DNA from: Paramecium sonneborni
Lineage: Eukaryota; Ciliophora; Oligohymenophorea; Peniculida; Parameciidae
Direction: 5' to 3'
Length of the DNA stretch: 64,000 nucleotides
Assembly: GCA_905182985.1 (NCBI GenBank)
Contig: CAJJDN010000027.1
Coordinates: forward strand, 573,277 to 637,276
In this document: positions 1 to 14,858 of the stretch, one piece after another
Position numbering within the stretch: the first letter of the stretch is position 1
How the letters are laid out: every line of letters begins with the position of its first letter
Notes under the pieces: generated by a model
What the model saw: only the letters and a program-made list of their open reading frames with translations
Database searches by the model: none
Told to the model about the DNA's origin: nothing
Program-made: the position numbers and the translations under genes

Positions 1-156
1 TGCTAATGTCTCATTGATAGATTTATTTTAAGTGTTTCTATTGGATTATTTACTTATTCTAAAAGAGACAATAATTTTGGATCTGCTTCAATTAAAATTA
101 ATAAGTATTATGTAATAAAATAATTCACCACCTTCCACTGCTTCATTTGTGCTTGA
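1..156 (+). CDS. 3' end of an unidentified gene
   Basis: Frame 1 is open from the window edge to a TGA at 154-156 when TAA/TAG are read as Gln. The stop lies 28 nt before the next ATG, which is typical spacing here. About 51 residues are visible, with Leu/Ile-rich and basic stretches and no motif I recognise. It could be chance, because an AT-rich sequence with one stop codon is often open. Confidence 0.35.
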
Positions 157-184
157 CAAACTTAAACATTTTAGAAAAACTTAA

Positions 185-1614
185 ATGTCTTCGGTGCTTC
201 GTAGTTTTCTAAGCAGTCAACCTAAAAAATAAGTTACTACTAAACCATTTATGAAACTATTTTCATCATCCAACTGCAATTCTCCATTACAAAGAGATAT
301 ATCCCTTTTCGAACATACTCATGATTAAACACTTAAACAATTAGATCTCACTAATTTACATGAATATGAATACAAAATTACACCTCATTCTTAACTACAT
401 TCTTTTAGCAAAGTATTTTTTAATTACTTACTATTAGGATGTTAAATTTATTCCATTTATCAGTACAAAAGGATATAATTAATCAGATAAAAAATATAAT
501 ATTATTTTGTTCTTTGAAGAAAACTCCTATTTATTTCAAGATTTTATTAGAAAAAAAGATGTCGAGAAAATGATTAATTTATTTTAAAAACCTATGCTCA
601 TCGCATAAGAATAAAATGTATATTATTGCTTTTTAATTTAGTTAATTGAATTATTTTCATAAATGCTCTTCCTTTTAGCTTAGTTCTTTTATGATTGCTA
701 AGATTATTCAAAAGCTACATATTTTTTAAGAGATTGTTTAATTATGTCAAATCTTGCACGCTTTCCTAAATTAAAAGTCATCACCTTATTATTTATGGCA
801 ATCTGTGCTAAATAGTAAACTATTTTATATTAATAGGTTTAAGTTATTTGACTAATCGATAACTTTAATTTAAAAAGCATTGATGTATTCTTGGGCCTAT
901 TATTATCATGATGAAGAAATACAGTGTTATGATGCAATGGGATTAGCTTATTTTTATTAAGGGAATATAGAAAGAGCAGAATACTATCATTAGAAATGGT
1001 CAAGTGGTTTTTTAGAGGAATCTTAATCTTATTACAGAGTAACAGCAATGGAGTTTATAAAAATGTTTGAAAGAACTTTGCCAACAAAAGCGACAGATTT
1101 TATGTCATCGATTTAAGGATCAATAAGTGTTCCATTTTAAAATATTGCAAGTGGTAAAAGTTATGATGAGAAGAGATTAATAAAATATAATAATTGTAAT
1201 CCAATAGATATTATCTATTCTACAATAAGAGGAAAAGAGTTTAGTGAGTTTAATTTGATTCATCATGAATAAACATTAATTTTGAATAAATAGATAAAGA
1301 AACAAGTTAAACTACCAAAAAGAATATTGGAGATAACCGAGAAATATAAAAATAAAGATTAATATTCATTCAATCATAAGATATTAGAGAATCCTACATA
1401 TAAGTTAACACTTTAATAGTAGGTAGATTTAAGAACTACGCAATAATTTAGTGTATCGTAAGTGAATTAGAACGTTAAGAAATTTATATCATCTTAGAGA
1501 GAACCATATATGAAGGCGAAATAAATATATATAAGAGGGAATAACAAATAAAGAGAATTTATGCCAAGATTTATTGGGAGATATCAAAGAATGTTAATCT
1601 AAATACTAAAATGA
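185..1614 (+). CDS. TPR-like hypothetical protein
   Basis: About 460 residues in three exons. Proposed introns are 413-437 (25 nt) and 815-836 (22 nt), both GTA...TAG. Removing them restores one frame from ATG 185 to TGA 1612-1614. A central stretch (Tyr-rich, then YQGNIERAEYYHQK) has the spacing of a tetratricopeptide helix pair, suggesting a protein-binding scaffold. The rest is basic and Gln-rich through TAA codons, especially toward the C terminus. No catalytic motif is seen. The TPR call rests on one repeat-like stretch and is tentative; existence of the gene is well supported by the length of the restored frame. Confidence 0.6.
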
Positions 1615-1701
1615 TAATTAAATATTTTTATAATTAGATAAATAATACCAATCTATTGCCAATAATTAAAAGGAAAAACTTTGAGGTTGATATTAAAAAT
1701 A

Positions 1702-1811
1702 ATGAAAGGACTAAAGAGATGGAGTCAACCATTAGGTCTGTTTGCATCATGTTAAGGAGAATTTGAAGAGTTTAAAAAATGTTTTATAAATGTAATGGAT
1801 AATAATAAAAA

Positions 1812-1815
<4 letters not shown>
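1702..1815 (+). CDS. possible tiny CX9C protein
   Basis: A 37-codon frame from ATG 1702 to TGA 1813-1815 contains a single Cys-x9-Cys pair (C-QGEFEEFKK-C) in a Trp- and Phe-containing context. This pair is the half motif of mitochondrial intermembrane-space CHCH proteins, which normally carry two. It overlaps the helicase start by 4 nt. The frame stays open upstream to the previous stop, so an earlier exon could supply a second pair. Weak: short, one motif, no homolog check possible. Confidence 0.25.
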
Positions 1816-4429
<2,614 letters not shown>

Positions 4430-4433
<4 letters not shown>

Positions 4434-5049
4434 TTATTATTATACAAAATAAAATTAAAAGTAAACTCCCTCAACAATTGCATTTACTATAAAAGTTAAC
4501 AGAAGGAAAAGCTAATGTAAGAATAAAGTCTCTAAATCCCCAAAATTCTAGATATGAATTTAGTACCATTTCAGAGAGTTTGCTTATCAGGCAACTTATT
4601 TCGACAGCGTTTATTACGATTATTTAAGTAATTTCTTATATTATCTAAACTTATCTTGTCATAAAATAAATTTAACTTAACTAAATAAAATTTAATTTTA
4701 AAGAAAAGCATATTTAGAAATTTTAAAATATTAATTAGAACCAAAGTTGATTCATTGTAATTAAAACTTGTGGTGTAATTTGAAATTTTCAGTCCAAGAA
4801 ATTTAAGTTAATCTTAGAACATGCTATATCTACAAATCATAGTTCAAACTTTTGTTCTAACTTTAAATTTTCAAAGAATTTAAATCTATAAGAAGTTAAT
4901 ATGTTAAATTGAAAGATAAATATTTTGTTTTATTTAATGGTCTTATTTATGTATATAATAAAGTAATTTATTAAGAAAAGATAGAACAAATATTCTCAAA
5001 GTTAGATGAGAATTAAGAAATTTCAATGTTTATAAAGTTTAATAATTGA
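4430..5049 (+). CDS. hypothetical protein with PH-like segment, apparent frameshift
   Basis: The ATG at 4430 overlaps the helicase stop. The first 47 codons (to about 4570) read as protein, ending in a stretch like LNPQNSRYEF. From about 4576 a different frame is open to TGA 5047-5049 and reads convincingly (YHFREFAYQATYFDSVYYDY onward). No GT...AG intron of normal size joins the two, but one extra T in the TTT at about 4573 would. Near the C terminus KLKDKYFVLFNGLIYVYNK resembles a beta-strand pair of a PH domain. Either the sequence has a one-base error or the gene is decaying. Function unknown. Confidence 0.5.
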
Positions 5050-5242
5050 TTAATTAATAATATTTTTAGAAATGAAAAAATAAAATAAATTTAATGAATT
5101 AATTATCAATATCAAGAATTTACATTCTTATAATTAAATAGAATCGCTGCATCAAATTTAATTAAGAGGTATATGAATTTTATTATTAATTTAATTTTGA
5201 TTAAATATTTTAAAATAAGAAAATTACTAATATAAATATAAT

Positions 5243-5776
5243 ATGACAGAAATAAGCACATAAGTTAATGTGAAGAATCATGAAAGAACTAAATAACCAT
5301 CTATCTTAAAATGCATTGCAACAATATTGGAAGAGATAGTTGAAGAAACAGACAAGTTAGATTGTTAATAAACACTATTTCATGCTTCAAAAATACCTGC
5401 AATAACACTTGAAAATTACTTAATCCGAATAGCAAAGTATGCAAAATGCACAGATGAATGTTTCATTATAGCTTTGATATACTTGGATAAAGTTTAAGAA
5501 TTAAATCCAGATATCTTATTAAATAGTCATTGTGTTCATAGGTATGTAAATAATATGTATTTTAGGTTTTTAATGATAGCAATAGTATTAGCAATAAAAT
5601 TTCAAGATGATGATTACTATAGAAATGATTATTATTCAAAAATAGCTGGCATCACTTTAAAAGAGCTGAACTAATTGGAATCAGAATTATTAGAACTGTT
5701 AAATTATGACTTATTTATTTCGAAAGATAACTACAATATATACTTAGAAAAATTGAGGTTATATCAAGAATAATGA
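5243..5776 (+). CDS. PHO80/U-type cyclin
   Basis: Intron 5542-5565 (24 nt) separates two exons giving about 169 residues. The cyclin fold is recognisable: ITLENYLIRIAKYAKC, then a helix with ECFIIALIYLDKVQE, then the LNSHCVHRFLMIAIVLAIKF box and KIAGITLKELNQLESELLEL. This is the pattern of Pho80/PREG1 (cyclin P/U) proteins, which bind Pho85-like CDKs. Family members regulate nutrient signalling or cell-cycle steps; the CDK partner is unknown here. The length fits a minimal single-domain cyclin of this class. The start is the only in-frame ATG near the domain. Confidence 0.88.
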
Positions 5777-5834
5777 AAGCCATGTGTTTATTTTTTTTTG
5801 TTTTTGATATGAAATTTTTAATTATTTTTAATTA

Positions 5835-7013
5835 ATGCCCAAAGTTGGAGGAAGAAGGGTAAAAAGTATTTTTATAATAAAACTAGAAAAAAACAAGAAC
5901 TCATAAAGAAGCAACCGAAGAGGATCTTGATTTAATAGGATAAACACCAAAAGGTTTAATTTAATTTCTATTTTTAAGCATTTATATTAAAGAGAGGAAA
6001 GGTTTCATCAACTATTCGTCAATTGATTGATGATTATAGAGATGTTATGTATCCATTTACAAGCATGAATTTATAAGAATCAGATAAAACTAAAATGAAA
6101 GATTATATAAAAGCAGCTGGTTACTATTTAATATCACATATGATTATTATGACATAAACCAATAAGAGTATTATAGTATTTTATAATCTTTAGATTCATA
6201 TATAAGATTTATTTAAAATCCTAGAGGACCTACTTTTACATTTCGAGTTCTTAAATATGCAAATAGAAATGAAGTTCTTAATGCTTAAAGAAAATTTAAA
6301 TCTTTTTCAAGAGTGTTTTCACCTCCCTTACTTGTGATGAATGGATTTCAAACTGATTTTTAATCAGATGATCCTAAAAAACCAACTAGTGATCATATTA
6401 AATTGGTTGCCAATATGATTTAATCTATGTTTCCTGCTATTAATGTATAAAATACAAATCCAAAAACATAAAAGAGAGTTATATTGTTTTCATATAAAAA
6501 TGATAAAATCTACATAAGACATTATTACATAAGTTTTAATTTAAAAGGAATAAATAAAAAAATTAAAAAAATCATTAAAGCAAATAAATTACCAAATCTA
6601 TCTAATTATAATAACTTTTCAGATTTTTTATAAAACAATCATTAAATGTTTGCCTCAGATACAGAATAATCTGATTTAGAAGAATTAGAAATTGAAAATA
6701 AATAACATAAAAAATAATAAATGAGTATTAGGTTACACGAAGTTGGACCTAGATTAGAATTAAAACTTTATAAAATTGAAGAAGGATTTATGTAGGGAAA
6801 TGTTGTATATAATAGAGTTGGTATATAAGTAATAATAATAATTTAGTAACAAAAACAAATAAAGCAGTTGAGAAATTAAGAAAAATCAAAAGAAGAAAAA
6901 TGTTATTAAAGCATAAAAGAAGAGAAGAACAAGAATAAAATCTATAGAAAAAAACAAAGAAATAAGATATTGAAGAATTTGATAATGTAAATAAAAAGGT
7001 TAAATAATAATGA
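5835..7013 (+). CDS. SSF1/Peter Pan-like Brix-domain ribosome biogenesis factor
   Basis: Four small introns are needed: about 28 nt after the GGRR start region, 25 nt before AFILKRGKV, 26 nt before the RFIQNPRGPT segment, and 26 nt near 6820-6846. The restored protein has the Brix signature: a KRGK...IRQLIDDYRDVMYPFTS N-terminal half, NPRGPTFTFRV, a PPLLVMNGFQ segment, and the C-terminal RLHEVGPRLELKLYKIEEG box. Order and spacing match Ssf1/PPAN, a nucleolar 60S pre-ribosome factor acting in 27S pre-rRNA processing. The tail is strongly basic and suits RNA binding. Confident on family; the exact second intron ends (GTTT...AAG) are less certain. Confidence 0.9.
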
Positions 7014-7157
7014 TCAATTGATTTTTTATTTTATTAATATAGTAATAATAATTAAATAATGTTTAGTTAGTAAAAAATTAGAAAATTGTTTATTCCATAA
7101 GTTTGATAGAAAATCAAAAGAAGTTTATTCATATGAATTTACCATCATATTTTAAAG

Positions 7158-7784
7158 ATGGTTATATATTTTATTTTAGCATTTTCATTCTTTCATCTGA
7201 TTCTTTAAGTGATAAAATAAATTTTATATTTTTCATTTGATAAATGTAATATATTATCTATTCACCAAACAAATAAAATCTGCATTCCATAAACAGAAGT
7301 GGATAATAATAGTGGTAAATATTTAAATTTGTCTCTAAAGTAAAATAATGAATAAAAAGTTCAAGGTTTGTTGTAGATGATTGATTCACCATTCGAGAGT
7401 AGGCTCTAATATAAAAGTGCTTTGGAGAATTAATCTAATGTTTAAACTGAATCTAGTAAAAAAATAGAAATTTTAGTTATGATTTAATCTAAAAATAATA
7501 ATCCTATAAAAATATATTATTTAGCTGAACTTTAAATGACTAATAATAAGAAAGAATAAAGACATAAATATCTAATACATCAATTTAGGAAGCTTTTGTT
7601 AAACTTATACAAATACTCTAAAAAAATTAGGTAAAAATAAACATAATTGACTTAAAATATCAAAATAATATCCTTCTCAAAAAACAAGGGCTCTTTCTTA
7701 ATCAAATTGAAAGCAAAAATACTTGAGGAATTAAGTATAATAATTTTTTTTATAAATAATTCAAAAATATAAACAATAGAATGA
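7158..7784 (+). CDS. hypothetical protein with N-terminal hydrophobic segment
   Basis: An intronless frame from ATG 7158 to TGA 7782-7784, 208 residues. It begins with a hydrophobic stretch (MVIYFILAFSFFHLILQVI) that could be a signal anchor. A polar Gln/Asn/Lys-rich body follows, with many TAA/TAG Gln codons and no catalytic motif. The frame is longer than expected by chance but not decisively so in AT-rich DNA with a single stop codon. The flanking 7014-7157 shows nothing. Confidence 0.4.
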
Positions 7785-7824
7785 CTTCCTTTAGATAAAA
7801 ATTGAAAATTTTTCTAAATATTAA

Positions 7825-8151
7825 TCATGAGGTATTTTAGGAGAACTCATCCAAATCTAATTCTTATTATTCTTCTAAATTGTTAAATAATGCTGCAGTA
7901 CAATATTTTGATTTTTTATCTAAATTTTCTACTGCTTCAATATTATGACTTTACTCCATTTGCTATTTTGCATCATCTTAATTGGCTTATGATGCTTCAT
8001 TATTGTAATTTTCTTCATGTTAATTATTCTAAGATGCTTGTTTCTTTTGATGAAATTCTTCCGGTTTATTATTCACATGAATTTCAAATGTTTAATTCTT
8101 GCCAGCGTTTTTATTAAAGTCTAACGATTGCTCATTTATATTTTATGACAT
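7825..8151 (-). CDS. small acidic Gln/Asn-rich protein
   Basis: On the minus strand an ATG (complement of 8149-8151) opens 108 codons to a TGA at 7825-7827. The product is polar and rich in Gln, Asn, Glu and Asp. It has no membrane segment and ends ELDLDEFSQNTS. Codon choice (TAA/TAG for Gln next to CAA) is like the neighbours. It converges with the upstream plus-strand gene, 40 nt stop to stop. Function unknown. Confidence 0.5.
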
Positions 8152-8238
8152 CTAGTAAATGTAAAATTTTTTTTTTATTATTATGTTCTCACTCATATAA
8201 CAATTAAATACATGAATTAAACTAATCAATAACTGAAA

Positions 8239-8730
8239 TGATTCAAATTGGATATATTTAACTTCAGGAAATTGAAAAATAAACAGATAAATAAGATTTG
8301 CAAAGTTTTGATGAGTTCTTTTCATTTTTGACGCCTTGCAAAATTAAAACTTTTATAGAAACTATTTCCAAATATTTAGTTATTGAATGATACTCTTATC
8401 ATTTGAACTCTTCAGATAAATGATTATTACTTATCTACTTTAATTAAAGATCGATCAAAAATAAATAATTTAAAAGAAGATTTTTATTTTTAACATAAAC
8501 AATTTTTCTAATACTATAGAAAATCTCTTTAGTTAATCTTCATGCTTATTTTTCCTTTATGTTAGATAATAATAAAATTCTTAATAATTTTGGGTATGAT
8601 AATAAATTTGATTTTTTCTATTAATTTCAGTTATTTTATAATTTAAAGGATTTTTTCTTGGCAAACCTTCTTGAAACAATGTAATTAATAAATAAAAAAA
8701 TCAAATAAATTATATTTTCTATTTTAATGA
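8239..8730 (+). CDS. hypothetical membrane protein (uncertain model)
   Basis: ATG 8239 opens about 48 codons (FDEFFSFLTPCKIKTFIETI). A 37-nt GT...CAG intron would then join in frame to a second open stretch ending at TGA 8728-8730. The second exon contains a long hydrophobic run (IFMLIFPLC, then FLIILGMIINLIF) consistent with one or two membrane helices. The intron is longer than its neighbours and ends CAG, so the join is doubtful. No family recognised. Confidence 0.35.
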
Positions 8731-8866
8731 GTATATAGTTTAAAATTAATTTTTATTTTTGAATAATTCATCTTTAATGTTTAGATTTAAAACAATACAT
8801 TATCTCTTAAATATATTTAATTTTTATATTAAAAAAAATTTCAAATAGAATTTCACATAAAATAGC

Positions 8867-9718
8867 TCATAATTACTTATTTTAAGTATTAATATGATGA
8901 GAATTGCCGATAATTCTACGAAGAAATTTGTTTTATTCTGAATAAGCTGAAAGACTACTAGATTTTGTCTTTTTATGTTGATAATTCAATATTGATCTAG
9001 GAGAACAAGTTGTTTTTGAATTGATTTTACTCTCAACTATTATCTTTTCAATAAAATTAGTCTTTTAAAGGGTTTATTTTAAAATAAATTTATTGGATGT
9101 TTCTATAATTAAACCTCAATTTACTTTTTAAGACCTTGACTCTAGGGCTTTCTCCAGGAGAACAACTTAAGACACCAGTATGCATAGTTTCAATGCTAGG
9201 ATCAATCTCTGCTTTATGAAATTTATCTTATTTTAGTTTTTATGAATTCTTTATTTGTAAATCCATCAAAGCTTTACTATCCAAATTCAATTCTTATTCC
9301 TAATGCTTAATATCTTTTAATCTTTTGTTGAAATTGCTAAAGTTAATATTTTATGGACCTTGTGATTTTACAACAATATTTCTAAAAGAATTTTATTGAT
9401 AGTTAAAGGGATTTTTTTCTAAATTAGAAATTTAATACTTAAATTTTGAACGATTATTTGTGTAAGTCTTTATTTTTTATGTTAAGGAAATTCAACATGA
9501 AGATCATGAAAAATTCTTTATTTATTCGAGCAATTTCCAAATTCATCACAAATGGCTGATTTACATCTCATTTTTTCTTATAATTATTCATGCTATAAAG
9601 GGAGTGAGAAAGATAAATTATTAAGTGAAGTTTTTAAGGATTATTGTTGGATTTAATTCTCGTTTATTCTGGCATATTCATATTTTAAAAGATGAAATGA
9701 AACATTCGACCAATTCAT
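8867..9718 (-). CDS. hypothetical basic protein
   Basis: Three exons on the minus strand: start codon at 9716-9718 (MNWSNVSFHLL), a 29-nt intron near 9480-9510, a 22-nt intron near 9085-9106, and TGA at 8867-8869. The protein is about 266 residues, Lys/Asn/Gln/Ser-rich. It contains a ser-pro patch (GVLSCSPGESPRVKVLKK) and a second SPR motif (KTTCSPRSILNY) that look like phosphorylation or short linear motifs. No globular domain recognised. The three-exon frame reads cleanly, so I trust the gene but not a function. Upstream 9719-9992 (274 nt) shows nothing. Confidence 0.6.
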
Positions 9719-9992
9719 ATTTTAATATTGAAATATTAAAAATATTATAAGTTGATTAAATAACTTTTATTAAAAGAAAGATTAAAATGTAACATTAAAG
9801 GTAAATTATCTTTTTTAAAATAAACTTGTCATTCATAATTTAAATAAAATTGTATAATGAATGGATCATCATTGTTTTATTAAATTAACTATAAGATATT
9901 TTAAAAATTAAATTATCTAAAATAATAAATTAAAAAGATGATAAAAATCTAGAATATAAAATATATGATAGATGATAAAATGAAATATTAGA

Positions 9993-11101
9993 TCAAACAC
10001 TTGTTACTGTTTCTTCAACTATTTTAGTATTATTTTAATTGTTTTCTTCAATTTTTATTTATTCTCTTTCTTCTATTTTTTCCTCTTATAATTACCCATC
10101 TTTATTCTCAACAGTAGTTTTAGTTTATGTTTCTTCTTCAATTTTTTCATTAGGATCACAACAACTAGAACCTTCTGATTTAGCTTCTTTTATTTCAATT
10201 TTATTTGGTTCAATTTCTGATTCGTCATAAAGTTTCTATTAGAATAATTTAGAATAAATTTCTTTTTCTTTCATTCTTGCTTCCTTTAATAATTATTTAA
10301 CTCTTGATAATTCTTAAATAACAACTGAATTAGTAGAATCTATTTTAAAGGCTTCTCTTAAATCAGTTAATGCTTCTTCAAGTTCAGCAATTTTGATATT
10401 AGCAAGAGCTTTTCTATATAAAGCTTTTAATTTTTATTATTAATTAGTATTTAACTCAAGAGCCTTTTTAGCATAATCTATTGAATCTTTATATTCTTCT
10501 AATTAATAACAACAAATAGATAAATTAAGTTATATGCTTGCTTTTAATTCATTGCCTTCTTCAGTGGTCAAAACACAATATGAAAGAGCTTTCTTATAAA
10601 TTTTTTAAGCTTCTTTATAATTTTGTAATTTAAATGCTGCTGTTCCTTTAATTCTTTTATTAAGGGCTTCTTGATGTTTTTCTTCTGAATTCATTTCCCT
10701 AAACTATTATTTATATTTAATTACCATTTTCTTTTTTTTGGTTCTTTAAAATTGATTAATTCTAATTCATATGTCAAATTAGCATTTTTAGGAACATTTT
10801 TATAAGAATCTCCATCATCACCATAACCATAATTTGGTGTGATTTTTAATTCAACTTTTTCTCCAACTTTCATAGATTTTAATGCAATATCAAAACCTTT
10901 AATTAATTCTTCTTTTCCAATTCTAAATTTATAAGGTCTTTCTGTATCTAATTAAGAATCAAATACAGTTCCATCATCTAAAGTTCCTTTATATAGTATT
11001 TTGCATCTTGATCCATCAATAGGTATCTCTCCTTAACCTTCTTAAAGAATTCTTTTTTTAACTCCTCCATCTTCTATTAAATTAATAAATTCTGTTTCCA
11101 T
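9993..11101 (-). CDS. FKBP-type peptidyl-prolyl isomerase with TPR domain
   Basis: Start at 11099-11101, one 26-nt intron near 10712-10737, stop 9993-9995; about 360 residues. Residues 1-120 form one FKBP domain: GSRCKILYKGTLDDGTVFDS, then FRIGKEELIKGFDIAL, MKVGEKVELKITPNYGYGD, and a final TYELELINF strand. After the KRKWEMNSEEK linker come three TPR helices pairs (ALNKRIKGTAAFKLQNYKEA and following). The last roughly 90 residues are Glu/Lys-rich. This is the layout of FKBP4/5-like co-chaperones, where the isomerase domain catalyses prolyl cis-trans exchange and the TPR binds the Hsp90 C terminus. Only one FKBP domain is present, unlike vertebrate FKBP52. Confidence 0.93.
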
Positions 11102-11226
11102 ATTATATTTAATGAATATAAGTAATTAAATATAATTGAACTCAAATATATGATTTTTTCTCGAAATAGATTTTTCTATTAGATTCTAGAAATCATATAT
11201 CATTCATAATTTATTATATTAATTAA

Positions 11227-12572
11227 TCATAAATCAATGAATCCTGTTACAATAGTAAATAGTTCTTCAGGTTTATCTCTTGGTACTTAATGACCAGCAT
11301 CATTTATAATCACTAAACCCAAATTTCCCACTTTCTTTTTATATCCTATAGTTCTATCATTCAATTAAATTGTTGTAAAATTTTATTATATGAATTCATT
11401 TGAATCCTAATAATGAATTCTATTAACCCATCTCTAAGTACCTGAATTTGTACAAAGTGCATCATTTTAACCATTATAAATTAAAACTGGAATCTTATTA
11501 ATAATAAACTCTAATTTATGAATTACATCACTTTAACCAATATTCTATTTTAATGCTTAATATACTTCTCCTTACTTTTCAATTTAATTTTATACAAGAG
11601 TAAAAGTTACAGCTAATGGAAATTTAAATATATTCTTAACAATCTCAGAATTCAAATATTATTCTAATTTTTTATTATGTTATTCATAGGATCCAAACTT
11701 TTTGATATTTTAATAATTCATTCCTCCACTCATCTATGCTAATTCTTTAAAGTAGATTTATAAATTAGACTCAACATTTAAGTATTCCTAATTTTTAATT
11801 TGATGTAATGTTTTTAATAACAATTTCTCTAATTTTTATCTTTCTTATAAATCAATCAATCCTAAATTAAATGCATATGCACTCATTTCACTTATTATAG
11901 CTATAGGTTCAGTCCAAGGATTACCTAAAATAATTCCTTAAAGGTTTATTATAGGTTCCTATTATTATAGCAAAGCATAAACTATTGCAGGAATATACTT
12001 TCCAGCATAACTCTCACCAGCAAAATACCATTTAGATTCTTTAGATAATTCTGAAAGTGAACATTTATCTAAAAAAGAAACAAATGCATAATTGAATTAA
12101 GATGCAATTTCATCCAAATTATCAGGTATTTCATCTTTTGTAAATGCATATGAATATCCTACTCCTATAGGTTAATCAATAAAGAGTATATTATATTTAA
12201 GGTTCCATGAATATTAATTCTTCTCTAACTTTTCCTTTTCATTAAAATTAATAGGTCCTATTCCTATATAATTTCCTAATTATGAAGAAGTACCTGGACC
12301 TCCATTAAACCATACAATTGTTTTATAATAGTTTAATTGCTAGTAGCATTATGATCAAATATTACTTCTTAGTTTGAGGCATATTGTGAACCATAAAATA
12401 CGAAAGCTAAATATGAATTTGAATCCGGTTTAATTGGAAATTAACCTGAAAGGATATATTAATTAGTAGGTAATGAATTATGTATTGTTTTAGGAATAAG
12501 TTTATTACAAACTGGTTCAAAAGTGTAGGATAGAGTGTGGAGGAGAGAAATTGCAATAATTTATAAATACAT
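11227..12572 (-). CDS. serine carboxypeptidase (S10 family)
   Basis: Start at 12570-12572 with a short hydrophobic signal peptide (MYLQIIAISLLHTL). A 26-nt intron precedes QLNYYKTIVWFNGG. Stop is 11227-11229; about 439 residues, normal for the family. S10 landmarks are the oxyanion segment WFNGGPGTSS, the nucleophile motif GESYAGKY, the Asp region (LIYNGQNDALC) and the His motif AGHQVPRDKPE. These enzymes remove C-terminal residues in lysosome-like compartments; in a ciliate that means food vacuoles or lysosomes, or secretion. The canonical Cys of GGPGCSS is Thr here. Confidence 0.93.
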
Positions 12573-12739
12573 ATTACAAATAATATATAGTATAAAATTT
12601 ATTATGATAATATGAAATTTGATGCGTCTTTTAATTTTAGGAAAATTAGAGAAATATATTAAGAATAAGAAAGTATTAAAACAATATAAAATTATTAGCA
12701 CATATTAAATATTTATTTATAATATTATATTATACATAC

Positions 12740-14830
12740 ATGCCTCCTGTGCTTTCAAAACTCTTAGATGTGAAATAGTTTATGTTGAAATCAACGAAGA
12801 GAAAAGTATGAAGAAATGAATAATGTAACTAGGTGATTTCAGGAGCCGTAATAGCAGTCATTCTATACTTACTTAAGATAAGATTGACGAAATCAAAGAC
12901 TGAGAATATGAAAGTGAAGAGAGATGAAAAAAGAGGAAAGGGTAATGTTGACCTCATGTTCTTTAAAAGGATTTTGAAATTACTCAAAATAGTAATACCA
13001 AGGTTGAACTCGCCAGAAATTTTAGACTTATCATTATTAACGTAAGATATTCTCTCTAAAATATAGAGCAGCACTTGTTGCAAGAACATTTTTAAGTATC
13101 TTTGTAGCTAATGTAAATGGATAAATAGTCAGAGCTATTATAGAATTGGACTTAAATATGTTTTTGAAGAGAATTTTTAAATTAGGATTTGTTGCTATTC
13201 CTGCTTCATTTGTGAATTCCTTTTTAGATTATTTGAACAAATCTTTAGCAATTAGATTTAGAAAAAGATTAACATAACATTTCCATGATATTTATCTCAA
13301 TGATATGATCTTTTATTAATTAAGTAATTTAGACAGTCGAGTTGCTAATCCTGATTAAAGATTAACAGCTGATATTGAAAAATGGGCAAATTCCCTATCT
13401 TAAATTTACTCAAACTTTTCTAAACCTGTTTTAGATATTGTAATGTTTTCAAGGAAATTGGCTGAATTGGTTGGATATTAGGGACCTATGTATGTAATTC
13501 TATATTATTTGGTTTCTGGATTTTTATTAAGATTTTTAAGTCCTCCTTTTGGTAAATTGACAGCAATTGAATAAAGATTAGAAGGAGATTATAGAGCTTG
13601 TCATAGTGATTTGGTTTATCATAGTGAAGAGATAGCCTTTTATAGAGGACATGCTTGGGAAAAAACAAGAATTACAAATTCATTTAATAATTTGATTGGA
13701 CATACAAATTAGATTATTTTAAAAAGATTATATATGGGAGTGTTTGATAGTATGTTAGTGAAATATGGTGCAGTTATGGTAGGTTATGCAGTTGTTGGTT
13801 TACCTGTATTTGGTAGTAGAAGAGAAGAATATTTAAAAAGTGTAAATAATGATGCTTCAGCAATTACAAGAGATTATGTTAGAAATTCATCTTTATTGAT
13901 CAATTTAGCTAAAGCTATTGGAAGATTAGTTGTTTCATATAAAGAAATATAATAATTAGCAGGATATACAACTTTGGTTGCTGAATTAGATGAAGTTTTA
14001 AAAGATTTAATTAATGGTAAGTATATGAGAACAATGTTATAAACTAATGAAAATTAACCAGGATATTTTGCATAGAAATAATCATTAGTTTCTATGAATA
14101 GAGGATAGATAATTGAAACAGAAAATACTATCAAATTTGAAGAAGTTCCTATTGAATCACCTAACAATGATGTATTAGCAAAAAAGATGACTTTTGAAGT
14201 ATTATTATAATAATATGTAGATTTAACCAAATATGAATTGTATAGTTACTGGTCCAAATGGATGTGGAAAATCATCATTATTTAGAATTTTAGGAGGTTT
14301 ATGGCCAATATCTGGTGGTAGATTATATAGACCTCATATTGATAAATTATTTTATATTCCATAGAGACCTTATTTACCAGCAGGAACATTAAGAGATTAA
14401 ATCATATATCCTCATACCAAATTATAAATGTTAAGAAAGAAAGTCTCAGATGATGATTTAACTGAATTGTTGAGATTAGTTCATTTAGATTATTTAGTAG
14501 TAAGGGAAGGTGGATTTGATAAATGTAATGATTGGAATGATGTCTTAAGTGGTGGAGAAAAGTAGAGAATTGCTATGGGTAGATTATTCTATCATAAACC
14601 AGTATTCGCCATTTTAGGTATTTATTATTAATTATTTATTCTAAGATGAATGTACCAGTGCTGTTTCAATGGATGTTGAAGCCACCTTATATTAGACTGC
14701 TAAAATGTTGGGAATCACTCTATTCACTGTTAGTCATAGACCTTCTTTATTCAAACATCACGATTACATGATTTAATTTGATGGAGAACAAGGATGGAAG
14801 TTCAAATAAATAGAACATAGTTCAGAATGA
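12740..14830 (+). CDS. ABC half transporter, subfamily D (peroxisomal type)
   Basis: Four small introns (about 27, 25, 22 and 28 nt) yield roughly 660 residues. The N-terminal half matches the ALDP/PMP70 membrane domain, with the diagnostic sequence [20 protein letters not shown] and a nearby [12 protein letters not shown]. The ATPase has Walker A (GPNGCGKSS), the Q-loop region ([17 protein letters not shown]), the signature LSGGEKQRIAMGRL, Walker B with D-loop ([12 protein letters not shown]) and the H-loop ([13 protein letters not shown]). ABCD half transporters dimerise and import long-chain acyl-CoAs into peroxisomes. No substrate is assigned. Confidence 0.93.
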
Positions 14831-14858
14831 TAAATAATAAAATATATCTAATATTAAT

